Assembly (NCBI GenBank): GCA_002450155.1
Contig: DJYO01000025.1
Location: 1 to 64,000, forward strand
Direction of reading: 5' to 3'
DNA length: 64,000 bases
DNA from: Mageeibacillus sp. UBA6976
GTDB lineage: Bacteria; Bacillota; Clostridia; Saccharofermentanales; Saccharofermentanaceae
Shown: positions 43,553 to 52,154 of the stretch, piece after piece
How positions within the stretch are numbered: position 1 is the stretch's first letter
How the letters are laid out: each line of letters starts with the position of its first letter
Position numbers and translations under genes: made by a program
The notes under the pieces: model-generated
Told to the model about the DNA's origin: nothing
Database searches by the model: none
Seen by the model: only the letters and a program-made list of their open reading frames with translations

Positions 43553-43651
43553 CTGAAAATGACAACGGTTTGCTCTTGATTCTGACAAGTAAAGGTAACT
43601 TGTACCTTTGAAAAATGACAAAACAGATCACTTTAACCTTTGAAAAATGAC
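43553..43651 (-). repeat. Tandem GTCATTTTTCAAAGGT repeats, possible IS21-type end
   Basis: ACCTTTGAAAAATGAC occurs at 43604-43619 and 43636-43651, 32 bases apart, with a weaker third copy (CTGAAAATGACAA) near 43553. Several short direct repeats within one end are typical of IS21-family ends; no transposase remains. The interval 43433-43844 otherwise holds only a promoter-like TATAAT (43768-43773). Confidence 0.35.
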
Positions 43652-43844
43652 GAATCGGGAAAACATATATCGTCCGCCGCTTCGGCATTGAACGGTGTTC
43701 AAAATGTCAACGGAACTCATATAATGTCGGCGTTACATACAGACAATAAGAGTCTTCTCCGGGATGGTATAATTAACTATGGGGATGTCAATGTGTGTAG
43801 TTTAATGGACTTCACAAGCTATGTAACCTAAGGAGATTTTAAAA

Positions 43845-44366
43845 ATGTATTGTCCAAATTGCGGAACGCCAAATGTCGATGGCGTTAAGTTCTGTTCTAA
43901 TTGCGGTGCTGCATTCCAGTCTGCTCCTCAGCCTGTACCTCAGCAGCCTGCACATCAACCTATAGTCAGGCAGAACCAGCCTGATATGAATATGGCCGGG
44001 AGCAATGTAAAAAAGGTTCCCGTGGCTGCAAAGGTATTAGGATGGATATCAATGGTACTGTCCTGTTTGGGAATAATCGGGATGTTGTTGATAGTAATTG
44101 CTACGGCAATGCCGTCTTATCAAGGCTCAAGTGCCATGATTCATTCAGAAGATGTTTCTAAGGCTGCTGTTTTCTTTTTGGGAGACGCTCTAGGATTAAT
44201 GCTTTCACCTATTGGTAGCTTGTTAGGCATAATCTCTATGATCATTATGCTGACTAAACGCAACAGGAAAATGATCTGGCTTCCGATAACGGGTGCTGCT
44301 ATCGGGTTTATTGCTCTATTTGGAACAATATTGGCTTCAGTAAATCTGATTGAATTACTGTCATAA
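43845..44366 (+). CDS. Zinc-ribbon membrane protein
   Basis: The 173-residue protein starts with a zinc ribbon, CPNCG and CSNCG (residues 3-22). A Pro/Gln-rich linker follows, and then three or four hydrophobic segments with a basic loop TKRNRKM. The layout is the same as that of the protein at 61773. The ribosome binding site AAGGAG precedes ATG. Function unknown. Confidence 0.82.
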   Translation: MYCPNCGTPNVDGVKFCSNCGAAFQSAPQPVPQQPAHQPIVRQNQPDMNMAGSNVKKVPVAAKVLGWISMVLSCLGIIGMLLIVIATAMPSYQGSSAMIHSEDVSKAAVFFLGDALGLMLSPIGSLLGIISMIIMLTKRNRKMIWLPITGAAIGFIALFGTILASVNLIELLS

Positions 44367-44368
44367 TC

Positions 44369-45049
44369 TTACTCGAACTTGCCCACTGCACCAAACCTGA
44401 AATGGGCCGTGCGTCCGTCGTCCGTATCCTCCTGCTCGGGGGGCGAGATGATGACTATCCTGAGGTAATAGCTTACACGGCGGCCCATATTGTCTTCCTC
44501 AAATTTGAAATGACCGCGGGTGTCGAAATCCTTGACGGCTTCCTTGATGAACTCCAGGATATCATCCTCCTCGGACTTGGTCAGATCCCTGTCCGTCCTG
44601 ACGATGATCATGTCATCTAATGCATCGTGGTCTATATTATGCACGTGGTAGGTGGAATAGTCCTTCAGCACTTTCTGGGATTCCACAGTGATCTCCAGAT
44701 CATATTCCTCCGCTATATCGCTGTAATCAAAATCGTCCATGAAGCAGTCTATATATTTTGAGTCAAAATCCGAGATTGTGGTTGAGACAGTCTCATAGTA
44801 CTCGAAATCCTGCTTCTTTCTGGTGTATGTGGCAGTATAGACATAGTATTTGAAGCCGTATTCCTCATCTATGTAGTAGTGGACTTCTCGCTCTGTTCCG
44901 TCGATCTCCTCAGTCTTGACATCCCCCCTGGAATTCTCGCCACAGTATGTGTCGGCAAAGTAGTCCTCAGGAGAGGTGAGAGCCCTCAAAAAACAGCCCG
45001 ACATCATGAGCGATGCCACAAGTACAAATGCGATAATGGTCTTTTTCAT
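44369..45049 (-). CDS. Lipoprotein of unknown function
   Basis: The 226-residue protein starts at ATG 45049 behind GGAGC. The signal sequence MKKTIIAFVLVASLMMSGC gives a lipobox Cys19. The mature part is highly acidic, with many Asp, Glu and Tyr. The frame extends upstream to 45172, but that part lies in insertion-sequence-like DNA and lacks a ribosome binding site. It converges with the zinc-ribbon gene. Family not recognised. Confidence 0.75.
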   Translation of the reverse strand: MKKTIIAFVLVASLMMSGCFLRALTSPEDYFADTYCGENSRGDVKTEEIDGTEREVHYYIDEEYGFKYYVYTATYTRKKQDFEYYETVSTTISDFDSKYIDCFMDDFDYSDIAEEYDLEITVESQKVLKDYSTYHVHNIDHDALDDMIIVRTDRDLTKSEEDDILEFIKEAVKDFDTRGHFKFEEDNMGRRVSYYLRIVIISPPEQEDTDDGRTAHFRFGAVGKFE

Positions 45050-45106
45050 GTAAAAGGCTCCTTGCTTCATTTCTCTCATAATATCACTATAAAAGATAGT
45101 TTCATA

Positions 45107-45452
45107 AATAGACCCCCAAAGTCTGTTAGCTTTGGGGTTCACTTCATTAGTGGAGGCTTTCTTTCCATGCAATCTGCATTAGCAGATCTCATCATATGAT
45201 GTATGCCCCCGTCATACGCCTTATGGATATATTTATCAGGAATAATGTTGACAAAGCCTCACCGTCGCCTGTTTTGGGAATTTCATACTCCCTTCGGTTG
45301 AATACTTATCTTGCAGTGTTTTCAGGACTATGATACTATCACGGATGTAGCAGAGTAATTAGTTATTCGCGTTCTGCTTCCGCGACGCCCTTGAGGCGGG
45401 GTTAATAATGATAAGAACCTTAGAATCTCATCATGAATGACAAAGAGTATCA
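45107..45452 (+). mobile_element. Degenerate IS200/IS605-like remnant
   Basis: The stretch starts with a CCCCAAAG...CTTTGGGG hairpin (about 45109-45131) and ends with AAGAACC, a small TCAT/ATGA hairpin and GAGTATCAC (45414-45452). This order mirrors the right end at 283-335 (AAGAATCC, hairpin, GAGTGTCAA). Between them both strands show broken frames only. No transposase motif was found, so the call rests on end structure and is tentative. It fills most of the 45050-45504 gap. Confidence 0.35.
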
Positions 45453-45477
45453 CGGTTAATGACCGTGAATAGTTTTT
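45451..45477 (+). terminator. Hairpin with T-run before the radical SAM gene
   Basis: CACGGT and ACCGTG form a 6-bp stem with a TAATG loop, followed after AATAG by five T. It could end transcription coming from the remnant or act as an attenuator, since the radical SAM gene starts only 28 bases later. Confidence 0.45.
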
Positions 45478-45504
45478 GTGTTCGTGGAAGGAGGTTCTTT
45501 TTTT

Positions 45505-46275
45505 ATGTTTCACGACTATCTTAAAAACCTGGACAGGATCGAATTCACCGTAACCATGGCATGTACGGGAAGGTGCAAACATTGCTCTGAAGGAGATCAC
45601 ATCAATTGTGCAGGACACATCGACGCAGGCGTGGCGGTAGATGCCATCAGGAAGATCTGCAAGCACTTTCGCATCAAGTCACTGATGACCTTCGGCGGTG
45701 AGCCGCTGCTTTATCCTGATGTGGTCTATGCCATTCATTCTGCTGCCCGCGAAATGAATATTTCTGACAGACAACTGATCACTAACGGCTATTTCTCGAG
45801 ATCCGAAGAAAAAATATCGGAAGTAGCACGAGAGCTTAAAGCCTGCGGAGTAAATGATCTGCTATTGTCCGTGGATGCATTTCATCAGGAGACGATCCCC
45901 TTAGAGACGGTATTGTTCTTTGCAGAATGCGTTGTTAAGGAAGGCATACCGATTGAACTGTCTCCTGCGTGGCTCGTAAACCGGGATGATGACAATCCGT
46001 ACAATGTCAGGACAATAGAAATCCTTAAGAAGTTCGAGCATCTGAACATATCGACGGGCCGTGGAAATGTCATTTTCCCCGAAGGCAACGCACTTAAGTA
46101 TCTGAGTGAGTTTTTCGATGGGGATAATATGGTGTCTTCGCCTTATAAGGAAGATCCGAAGAATATCAGAGCCGTCTCCTTCTCGCCAAACGGAGATGTT
46201 GACATGATGAACGGCAATGTCTATGAAACCGACATAATCGAGTTGCTGAGTAATTACAAAGGTACTTTTATGTAA
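45505..46275 (+). CDS. Radical SAM protein
   Basis: The 256-residue protein starts at ATG 45505, preceded by AAGGAGG. The [4Fe-4S]/SAM-binding motif is CTGRCKHC near residue 16, in a TIM-barrel-like sequence with MTFGGEPLLYPD near 62. There is no clear SPASM-type cysteine cluster at the C-terminus. It is close to peptide-modifying radical SAM enzymes in style, but no precursor peptide gene was found beside it. The substrate is unknown. Confidence 0.85.
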   Translation: MFHDYLKNLDRIEFTVTMACTGRCKHCSEGDHINCAGHIDAGVAVDAIRKICKHFRIKSLMTFGGEPLLYPDVVYAIHSAAREMNISDRQLITNGYFSRSEEKISEVARELKACGVNDLLLSVDAFHQETIPLETVLFFAECVVKEGIPIELSPAWLVNRDDDNPYNVRTIEILKKFEHLNISTGRGNVIFPEGNALKYLSEFFDGDNMVSSPYKEDPKNIRAVSFSPNGDVDMMNGNVYETDIIELLSNYKGTFM

Positions 46276-46303
46276 TGACATAGCGCAAAAATACTTACAA
46301 TTC

Positions 46304-46346
46304 TTGATATGTGAATATTTATGTGATAATATTCATCGTGAATATT
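46304..46346 (+). promoter_or_regulatory. Promoter overlapped by a TetR-type operator
   Basis: TTGATA (46304-46309), 17 bases and TAATAT (46327-46332) give a promoter. A perfect inverted repeat, TGAATATT-N8-AATATTCA (46312-46335), covers the spacer and -10 box, and a third half-site TGAATATT lies at 46339-46346. This is the expected layout for autoregulation by the TetR gene at 46419. Confidence 0.65.
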
Positions 46347-46418
46347 GACACAAAATTATTCACAACGATTGATAAGACAGCAATCTGGCATCAGCTGTCA
46401 AAGAAAGGATTGTTAATT

Positions 46419-47003
46419 ATGGCTGGCGGTTTTACTGAGAAAGAGCGTGTGGAGATCAGGCAAAGACTCCTGGATACAGGCTATAAACTAAGTACAGAGA
46501 CCGGAATTAAGAGAATGACCATAGCAGCGGTAGCGGAAAAATCCGGAGTGTCAGTCGGTACATTTTACAACTTCTTCGGATCAAAGGAAGAATTTGTAGT
46601 TGCGATGATCAGAGATACCGAAGTGAAATATGAAAAGGAAATGGCATCACATTTCTCCAAGGAAGGTACTATTGCTCTTAGAAAATTCCTGGAGGTATTA
46701 CGCGGGAACTTCAAACCGGAAACGAATTTTCTTCTGCGACTGAAGCTGGATGACTGGGTATGGCTTAAGTCTCATATCTCAGACAGTGCATACCTGAATA
46801 CAGATAATGATCTTAAGAAATATGAATACATGTTTACAAAGATTAAAGGAATAAGAAAGGATGCCGATCCGGGAGTAGTCGTTAATTTCATAAAATCAAT
46901 ATATGCCCTGTATCAGAACAGGGATACATTATTCGAGGAATCGCTTCAGACAAATGTAGATCTGATCTTTGATGCGATTCACAGATATTTAAAGGAGGGA
47001 TAA
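46419..47003 (+). CDS. TetR/AcrR-family transcriptional regulator
   Basis: The 194-residue protein has an N-terminal HTH with MTIAAVAEKSGVSVGTFYNFF split over residues 33-53 and then KEEF. The C-terminal two thirds are a helical ligand-binding domain. ATG 46419 follows AAAGGA; the earlier in-frame start is inside the operator region and is rejected. It probably represses itself and the following genes through the palindrome at 46312. Confidence 0.9.
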   Translation: MAGGFTEKERVEIRQRLLDTGYKLSTETGIKRMTIAAVAEKSGVSVGTFYNFFGSKEEFVVAMIRDTEVKYEKEMASHFSKEGTIALRKFLEVLRGNFKPETNFLLRLKLDDWVWLKSHISDSAYLNTDNDLKKYEYMFTKIKGIRKDADPGVVVNFIKSIYALYQNRDTLFEESLQTNVDLIFDAIHRYLKEG

Positions 47004-47005
47004 AA

Positions 47006-47503
47006 ATGATGATTATACCTATGATCATATTTGAGGGTATTGTATTAAGTTTTATAGTTCTCGTTGGCTGTGTGGTTGGAATAGCCAATGGACCTGTAGG
47101 TCTAGTTTGCTTATATGAGAGAGAGGTTTGGGACAGATGTATAGAAAATGGTCTGACCACTGAAGCAAAGATTAAGAGGAGTGCCAATATCTTCAGACTT
47201 GTCAGTATTCCGTTAATGCTCATCGTTGTCCTGCTCTCTGTCTATGGAATAAATGGTGCAAGAACTTTTTGGGAAGGGTTTGTCCAGATGACGATAGTTC
47301 TTGTAATCGAGGGATTATTTGACCGTTTGTTCATCGATTGGTATTGGGTAGGAAAGACCAAGGCATGGAGAATAGATGGAACAGATGACCTGAGACCATA
47401 TATATATGGAAAAGCTCTTATGATCAAATGGGCTACTACCCTTATCGGTTATCCTGTAATTGCGGCTATATTGGCTTGGATTATGTCATTCATAATGAAA
47501 TAA
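47006..47503 (+). CDS. Membrane protein of the TetR operon
   Basis: The 165-residue protein has four hydrophobic segments (near residues 3-30, 70-85, 95-112 and 145-163) and a Trp-rich loop, DWYWVGKTKAW. It starts 2 bases after the TetR stop, with AAGGAGG overlapping that stop. I do not recognise a family; an efflux or membrane-stress role would fit a TetR partner but is inference. Confidence 0.7.
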   Translation: MMIIPMIIFEGIVLSFIVLVGCVVGIANGPVGLVCLYEREVWDRCIENGLTTEAKIKRSANIFRLVSIPLMLIVVLLSVYGINGARTFWEGFVQMTIVLVIEGLFDRLFIDWYWVGKTKAWRIDGTDDLRPYIYGKALMIKWATTLIGYPVIAAILAWIMSFIMK

Positions 47504-47533
47504 TAAATATAGTGATTTAAGAGGGGTTAGGAG

Positions 47534-48487
47534 ATGAAGATCGCAATCTTAGGTTTGGGCGTCATAGGGACGACATATGCATATGCTTTACAGAAGGCAG
47601 GCTGTGATACCTATCACATTGTAAGACCGGGCAAAGAGATCCCGTCAGAGATCCAGGTAGATCTTCTTGATGGAAGGTACAACCCGAAGGGTGAAGAAAA
47701 GGATGGCACCTATAAAGTTAAGACCGCCTCTGACAATGAGTCTTTCGACTTTATCCTGATAAGTGTAGCAAGCGGCAAGCTTGAAGAAGCCATGGAGACT
47801 TTACGTGCGAGAGATCTTAAAGGAACGGTGATTCTCTTCTGTAATTTCTGGAACGAGCGTAAAGAAGTCGAGGAGATAGTAGGAGACTACGAATACATTA
47901 CGGCTTTCCCGACAGCAGGCGGCAATATGCAAAAGGACGGAAGGCTTAATTGTGTTCTTTTTGACCATATCATGCTTGAGGACCGTGACAAAGCAAAGAT
48001 CCATAATTACGATGATCTTATATCGCTCCTTGATTCGGCTGACATCAAGCAGGAGATACCCTATGACATGTTCGAATGGATATGGGTTCATATGGCAATA
48101 AACGCCGGTGTTACTTCAACTGCTGCCCGTGAAGGAAAGATCGATGATCCGAACCGCCTGGCAAGAGAACTTATGGCTGATTCAAAAGCTTTGACCATGG
48201 CAGTTAAGTGTATAAGGGAGACTTTGAAGACTGTCAGCGCCCGAGGCGTAGATCTGAAGAGATACAATAATGAGATATTCCCCTATAAGATACCCTCGGG
48301 GATTGCCGGAATAGCGATGAAAAGGCTTTTTGCAGGTAACGAGCTTACTTCAAGGATCATGACGTTACATAATGACGTGAAAGACATTATGTACGGCTGC
48401 CGCTGCGTGTATGACGAAGGCAAAAAACACGGTCTTTTCCTTCCTTTGTTCTACGGAAATATGGACAGGGTGTTCTCGCGATTATAA
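47534..48487 (+). CDS. Ketopantoate reductase-like oxidoreductase (PanE/ApbA family)
   Basis: The 317-residue protein has an N-terminal NADP-binding fold with ILGLGVIGTTYAYAL (3-17) and a C-terminal all-helical domain typical of ApbA/PanE. Similar stand-alone members occur in TetR-regulated clusters, where they likely act on non-pantoate 2-keto compounds. It starts after GAGGGGTTAGGAG. The stop lies 19 bases before the methyltransferase start. No other pantothenate genes are nearby. Confidence 0.85.
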   Translation: MKIAILGLGVIGTTYAYALQKAGCDTYHIVRPGKEIPSEIQVDLLDGRYNPKGEEKDGTYKVKTASDNESFDFILISVASGKLEEAMETLRARDLKGTVILFCNFWNERKEVEEIVGDYEYITAFPTAGGNMQKDGRLNCVLFDHIMLEDRDKAKIHNYDDLISLLDSADIKQEIPYDMFEWIWVHMAINAGVTSTAAREGKIDDPNRLARELMADSKALTMAVKCIRETLKTVSARGVDLKRYNNEIFPYKIPSGIAGIAMKRLFAGNELTSRIMTLHNDVKDIMYGCRCVYDEGKKHGLFLPLFYGNMDRVFSRL

Positions 48488-48506
48488 AAGGACAATCCTG
48501 CATTGT

Positions 48507-49307
48507 ATGAACGAAGTTAACAGGACATTATTCATTCCGCTTTACGGAAAGGCCATGGTAAGCAAGAAGAATATTATTCTTAGCGATCCTTTTGCTGAGA
48601 AGATATGGGAGAAGGAAGCTTTCCAAGTAAAAGGAAAGTCAGGTTCCAAATGGCTTGCATATAACATGGCTATGAGAGCCAGGATATTTGATGAGTGGAC
48701 TGATTCTATGGTAGAGCAAGACCCCGGTGCTTTGGTACTTCACATAGGATGCGGTCTCGACAGCAGATGTCAGCGGATAAAGAATCATCCCAAGCTCTGG
48801 CTTGATTGTGACTTCCCTGATGTTATAGCGATGCGCAGGAATTATTACGAAGAGACAGCCATATATCAAATGCGGGAATTGAACGCATCCGATCCCGAGC
48901 AGGTCAAAGCTTTGCCGGACAGTGATAATGTGATCGTCGTCCTGGAAGGCATAAGCATGTATCTTACTAACGACCAGCTCAGGGCCTTTATGGCGGCGAT
49001 AGAAGATAAGTACAAGTCTGTTCATATCCTGATGGACATATACACCGGGTTCGGCGCGAAAGCATCCAAGTACAAAAACCCCATAAACGATGTGGGAGTA
49101 ACAACAGTCTATGGCATTGACGATATCGATGGCTTGCTTGAAGGATTGCAGACCGGGTTCAAAGCAGAGCATACTATGACCCCTGCCAGTCTGGTAAATG
49201 AACTGCAGGGATTTGATAAAAGCTTCTTCAAGCTGATGTTTACAGGCAAAATGTACAATAGGATCTACAGATTAGTCGAACTGGAAAGACTTGATCCCGG
49301 CAGCTGA
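48507..49307 (+). CDS. SAM-dependent methyltransferase, LCMT/PPM family
   Basis: The 266-residue protein has the class I motif VLHIGCGLDSRCQRI and the acidic loop WLDCDFPDVIAMRR, followed by VVLEGISMYLTNDQLRAF. These features match the LCMT/TcmP-like O-methyltransferases. The start at ATG 48507 is chosen because earlier starts lie inside the PanE-like gene; a weak AAAGGAC precedes it. Substrate unknown. Confidence 0.87.
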   Translation: MNEVNRTLFIPLYGKAMVSKKNIILSDPFAEKIWEKEAFQVKGKSGSKWLAYNMAMRARIFDEWTDSMVEQDPGALVLHIGCGLDSRCQRIKNHPKLWLDCDFPDVIAMRRNYYEETAIYQMRELNASDPEQVKALPDSDNVIVVLEGISMYLTNDQLRAFMAAIEDKYKSVHILMDIYTGFGAKASKYKNPINDVGVTTVYGIDDIDGLLEGLQTGFKAEHTMTPASLVNELQGFDKSFFKLMFTGKMYNRIYRLVELERLDPGS

Positions 49308-49325
49308 TCTGCGGGATGCTTCTGT

Positions 49326-50240
49326 TTATTGCGGTTCCCATGAGCCCTGCTGGCGGATTCCTGTCTCCCCGGCAGTCTTAGTAAGAAGGTCTATCTCTTC
49401 TTGGGTAAGATCTGTCCTAAGAGCATTGGAGAGCATCTCGGCATAAGAAGGCTTTGTAAGTCCCACTATGGGAACAGCTCCTTTGGCAATAACCCAGAGG
49501 ACCGGGATCTGAGACTTGTCGATACCATGTTTTGCTGCCATATCCTTCATTAATTCCAGGAGACCTTCTATCTTCTTGAACTTGCTCTTGGGGAACATGA
49601 GGTTTCTCATGGAGAATGTAGGGAAGTGGTTTTTGGAATCGTACCTGCCTGCAAGCGCTCCCTGCTCAAGGACCATATAGGCATAGTAGGTGATGCCTCT
49701 GGAATTACAGTATTCTATCAGTTCCTGCTGATCGCATCTCAGGAGACTGAAGTGATTCTGGACTGCGCCCAGCTTTAAGCCGTTTTGAGCGAGGAGCTCC
49801 TCAGCTTCTTTAATATCTTTGATGGAGACATTGGATATTCCGATGGATCTTATCCTGCCGTCCTTCATAAGAGGCACTGCCTCTTTAAGGTTGTCTGACA
49901 GGTTATTGGGTTTATGTATCCAGAACAGATCTGCAGCTTCGAGTCCCAGCCTGGTCATGCTCTCATTAAAGGACTTCTCAAGATCTCCGCTCTTGAATCT
50001 CTTGTTCGGGAAATACTTGGTAGAGAGGAATATGCCGTCGCTCTCCCTGATAAAGCTGCCAAGAAGTTTCTCGCAGGAGCCCATACCGTAAACAGCGGCA
50101 GTATCCCATTTAGTAAATCCAAGCTCTACAGCTCTTTCAAAAGTGCTCTTAAGCATCTGTTCGTCGTAATTAGAACCGAATATCATCTGGGAGCCGTTAT
50201 ATCCGGCGCCCCAGGCCCATGTTCCGATCATCACATCCAT
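49326..50240 (-). CDS. Aldo/keto reductase
   Basis: The 304-residue NADPH-dependent TIM-barrel enzyme has the catalytic residues in DTAAVYG (Asp and Tyr), STKYF (Lys) and FWIHKP (His). GRIRSIGISNVS is the usual cofactor-side segment. It starts behind GGAGGT and is monocistronic. Its substrate is unknown; it ends convergently with the methyltransferase gene. Confidence 0.92.
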   Translation of the reverse strand: MDVMIGTWAWGAGYNGSQMIFGSNYDEQMLKSTFERAVELGFTKWDTAAVYGMGSCEKLLGSFIRESDGIFLSTKYFPNKRFKSGDLEKSFNESMTRLGLEAADLFWIHKPNNLSDNLKEAVPLMKDGRIRSIGISNVSIKDIKEAEELLAQNGLKLGAVQNHFSLLRCDQQELIEYCNSRGITYYAYMVLEQGALAGRYDSKNHFPTFSMRNLMFPKSKFKKIEGLLELMKDMAAKHGIDKSQIPVLWVIAKGAVPIVGLTKPSYAEMLSNALRTDLTQEEIDLLTKTAGETGIRQQGSWEPQ

Positions 50241-50412
50241 AGTGTTACCTCCAAATAATCTTAGGTTTTGTCTTTGAACAACCTAATAATGCCTGCTTTA
50301 TGCAGATATTGCATTGACCTATGTCAATTTACATAAGATCAAATAATCATTCGGCATCCTCAAGATATACAATACATTTGCCGGTATCTTCAGGCTCTAT
50401 ACCTTTATTCCG

Positions 50413-51000
50413 TCATTCAAGCACTTTCTCATTGGCATGGGCATACAGGATATGCTTGGGATGATGTTTCATAAGAGTATCCCAGTCTCTTCTTAGCATC
50501 TTGTTATCCTCATACGCTTTAAGGTATTCCAGAGGTTCCAGGTCTCCTACTATGGCTGTGCCATCATCCAGCAGAATGGAGATGCTGTCCCCGCTGTGGC
50601 TGGGCGTGGGTATGATCTCTCCTTTGATTCCCAGCTTCTCCAGGAAACTGCGCGAATCTTCGAAAAGGATCACTTCGGCCCGTGTCTCATCTATGGGCTT
50701 ATATCCCAGGCGGGGTTCTTTTGCAAATATCCCGTCAGAATAGTGGACACTATCCTTTTGGGATTCCATCAGGATCAGTTTGACACCGCTTTCCATAAGC
50801 TCGCTGATAAGTCCCATATGATCGGGATGATAGTGGGTAGCAAGTATATATGTGATATCGGATATCCTTATCCCGAGACCTTTGATAGACTTATAGAAGG
50901 CCTTGATGGTTCCCGCATAATCCGTATCGATCAGTATGCTCCCCTTATCCCCACTAAGGAGAAATGTATTTGTATTTCCGTATCTTAGTCTTGTAAGCAT
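50413..51000 (-). CDS. Metallo-beta-lactamase-fold hydrolase
   Basis: The 195-residue protein has the metal-binding motif THYHPDHMGL near residue 56, then further ligands in PTPSHSGDSISILL and IVGDLEPLEYL. The start at ATG 51000 overlaps the upstream PatB-like gene by 16 bases; an upstream frame extension is out of context and rejected. The TGA stop is followed in the same frame by 21 sense codons ending at another TGA. Substrate unknown. Confidence 0.85.
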   Translation of the reverse strand: MLTRLRYGNTNTFLLSGDKGSILIDTDYAGTIKAFYKSIKGLGIRISDITYILATHYHPDHMGLISELMESGVKLILMESQKDSVHYSDGIFAKEPRLGYKPIDETRAEVILFEDSRSFLEKLGIKGEIIPTPSHSGDSISILLDDGTAIVGDLEPLEYLKAYEDNKMLRRDWDTLMKHHPKHILYAHANEKVLE

Positions 51001-52154
51001 CGCATGATGCCCTGCCTGAGTCTTGTCATTCCATCTGATACGACCTGTCTGGGGCAGGCGATATTCATTCTGAGGAAATGATCGCCGGATTGTCCGTATA
51101 TGGATCCTGCAGTAATAAAAAGACCGGTCTTCTCTCTTATGCTCTTTGCTATCTGTTTGCTGCTGCCGGGCACCCTGCTTACATCTATCCATAGCAGATA
51201 GGTTGCTTCGCCCTGTACGACATGGACACCGGGGATCTCTCTTGCCACATAATCTGATACAAGCTGCCTGTTCTGCGCAATATATGAGCATAGGGCGTCA
51301 AGCCATTCTCCGCCCTTGTCAAAAGCTGCTACTGCAGCTACAACAGCAAAAGTGTTCGGTTCTGCAACCTCATCGGTATTAAGAGCTCTCCACATCTTAT
51401 GACGGAGCACAGGATCAGGAACTGATACAGCGGCCGTCTTGATGCCTGCAATATTGAAGCACTTGGTAGGGGAGATGCAGGTGATGCTCACCTTACGGCA
51501 ATTCTCTGATACAGATGCAAAGGGAATATAGCTCTTGCCCGGGATCGTAATATCACAGTGGATCTCATCAGAGATGACTGTGACATGATGCTTATATGCC
51601 AGATCCCCGATACGGGAAAGCTCTTCTCTGCTCCAGATCCTCCCCGTGGGATTATGGGGATTGCAAAGGATCATGAGGGTTGTCTGGGGATCAGACAGTT
51701 TCTTCTCCAGGTCTTCGAAATCTATGAAATAGGTGTGGTCTTCTGCATACCTGAGAGGATTCTCGAGTACGCGGCACCCGTTATTAAGGATGCAGTTAAA
51801 GAATACATTATATACAGGTGTCTGGATGACCACGTTCTCGTTTGGTGTGGTAAGCTTCCTTACAGCAGATGAGATAGCGGGGATCACGCCCGTGCAGAAT
51901 ATAAGCCATTCCTTATCCATCTCAAAGCCGTGCCTTTGCTTCCACCATTGGATATAAGCCCTATACCAGTCGTCCGGTATTCCGGAATAACCGAAGATAC
52001 CGTGCTCAAGGCGTTCTCTCATTGCGTCAATGATAGAAGGAGCGGTAACAAAATCCATATCTGCGACCCACATAGGAAGTTCACCGTCTTTGACATCCCA
52101 TTTGATCGAGTCTGTCCCCCGGCGGTCTACCGGTGTATCGAAATCGTATTTCAC
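50985..52154 (-). CDS. patB: PatB/MalY-family C-S lyase or aminotransferase
   Basis: The 389-residue PLP enzyme begins at GTG 52154 (KYDFDTPVDRRGTDSIKWD), with GGAAGGGAG upstream. A PLP site is seen in ISPTKCFNIAG (Lys), and CNPHNPTGR is the family segment. MalY/PatB enzymes cleave cystathionine and related S-conjugates. It overlaps the upstream DUF3737 gene (GTGA) and the downstream hydrolase gene, so the three are one operon. Confidence 0.93.
   Translation of the reverse strand: MKYDFDTPVDRRGTDSIKWDVKDGELPMWVADMDFVTAPSIIDAMRERLEHGIFGYSGIPDDWYRAYIQWWKQRHGFEMDKEWLIFCTGVIPAISSAVRKLTTPNENVVIQTPVYNVFFNCILNNGCRVLENPLRYAEDHTYFIDFEDLEKKLSDPQTTLMILCNPHNPTGRIWSREELSRIGDLAYKHHVTVISDEIHCDITIPGKSYIPFASVSENCRKVSITCISPTKCFNIAGIKTAAVSVPDPVLRHKMWRALNTDEVAEPNTFAVVAAVAAFDKGGEWLDALCSYIAQNRQLVSDYVAREIPGVHVVQGEATYLLWIDVSRVPGSSKQIAKSIREKTGLFITAGSIYGQSGDHFLRMNIACPRQVVSDGMTRLRQGIMRCLQD

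Noticed and set aside
43640..43831. Plus-strand 63-codon frame
   Set aside because: It starts at TTG inside the direct repeats, has no ribosome binding site, and shows no protein-like pattern.
51001..51291. N-terminal extension of the MBL-fold protein
   Set aside because: It would overlap the PatB-like gene by about 300 bases and has unusual composition; ATG 51000 fits the family.
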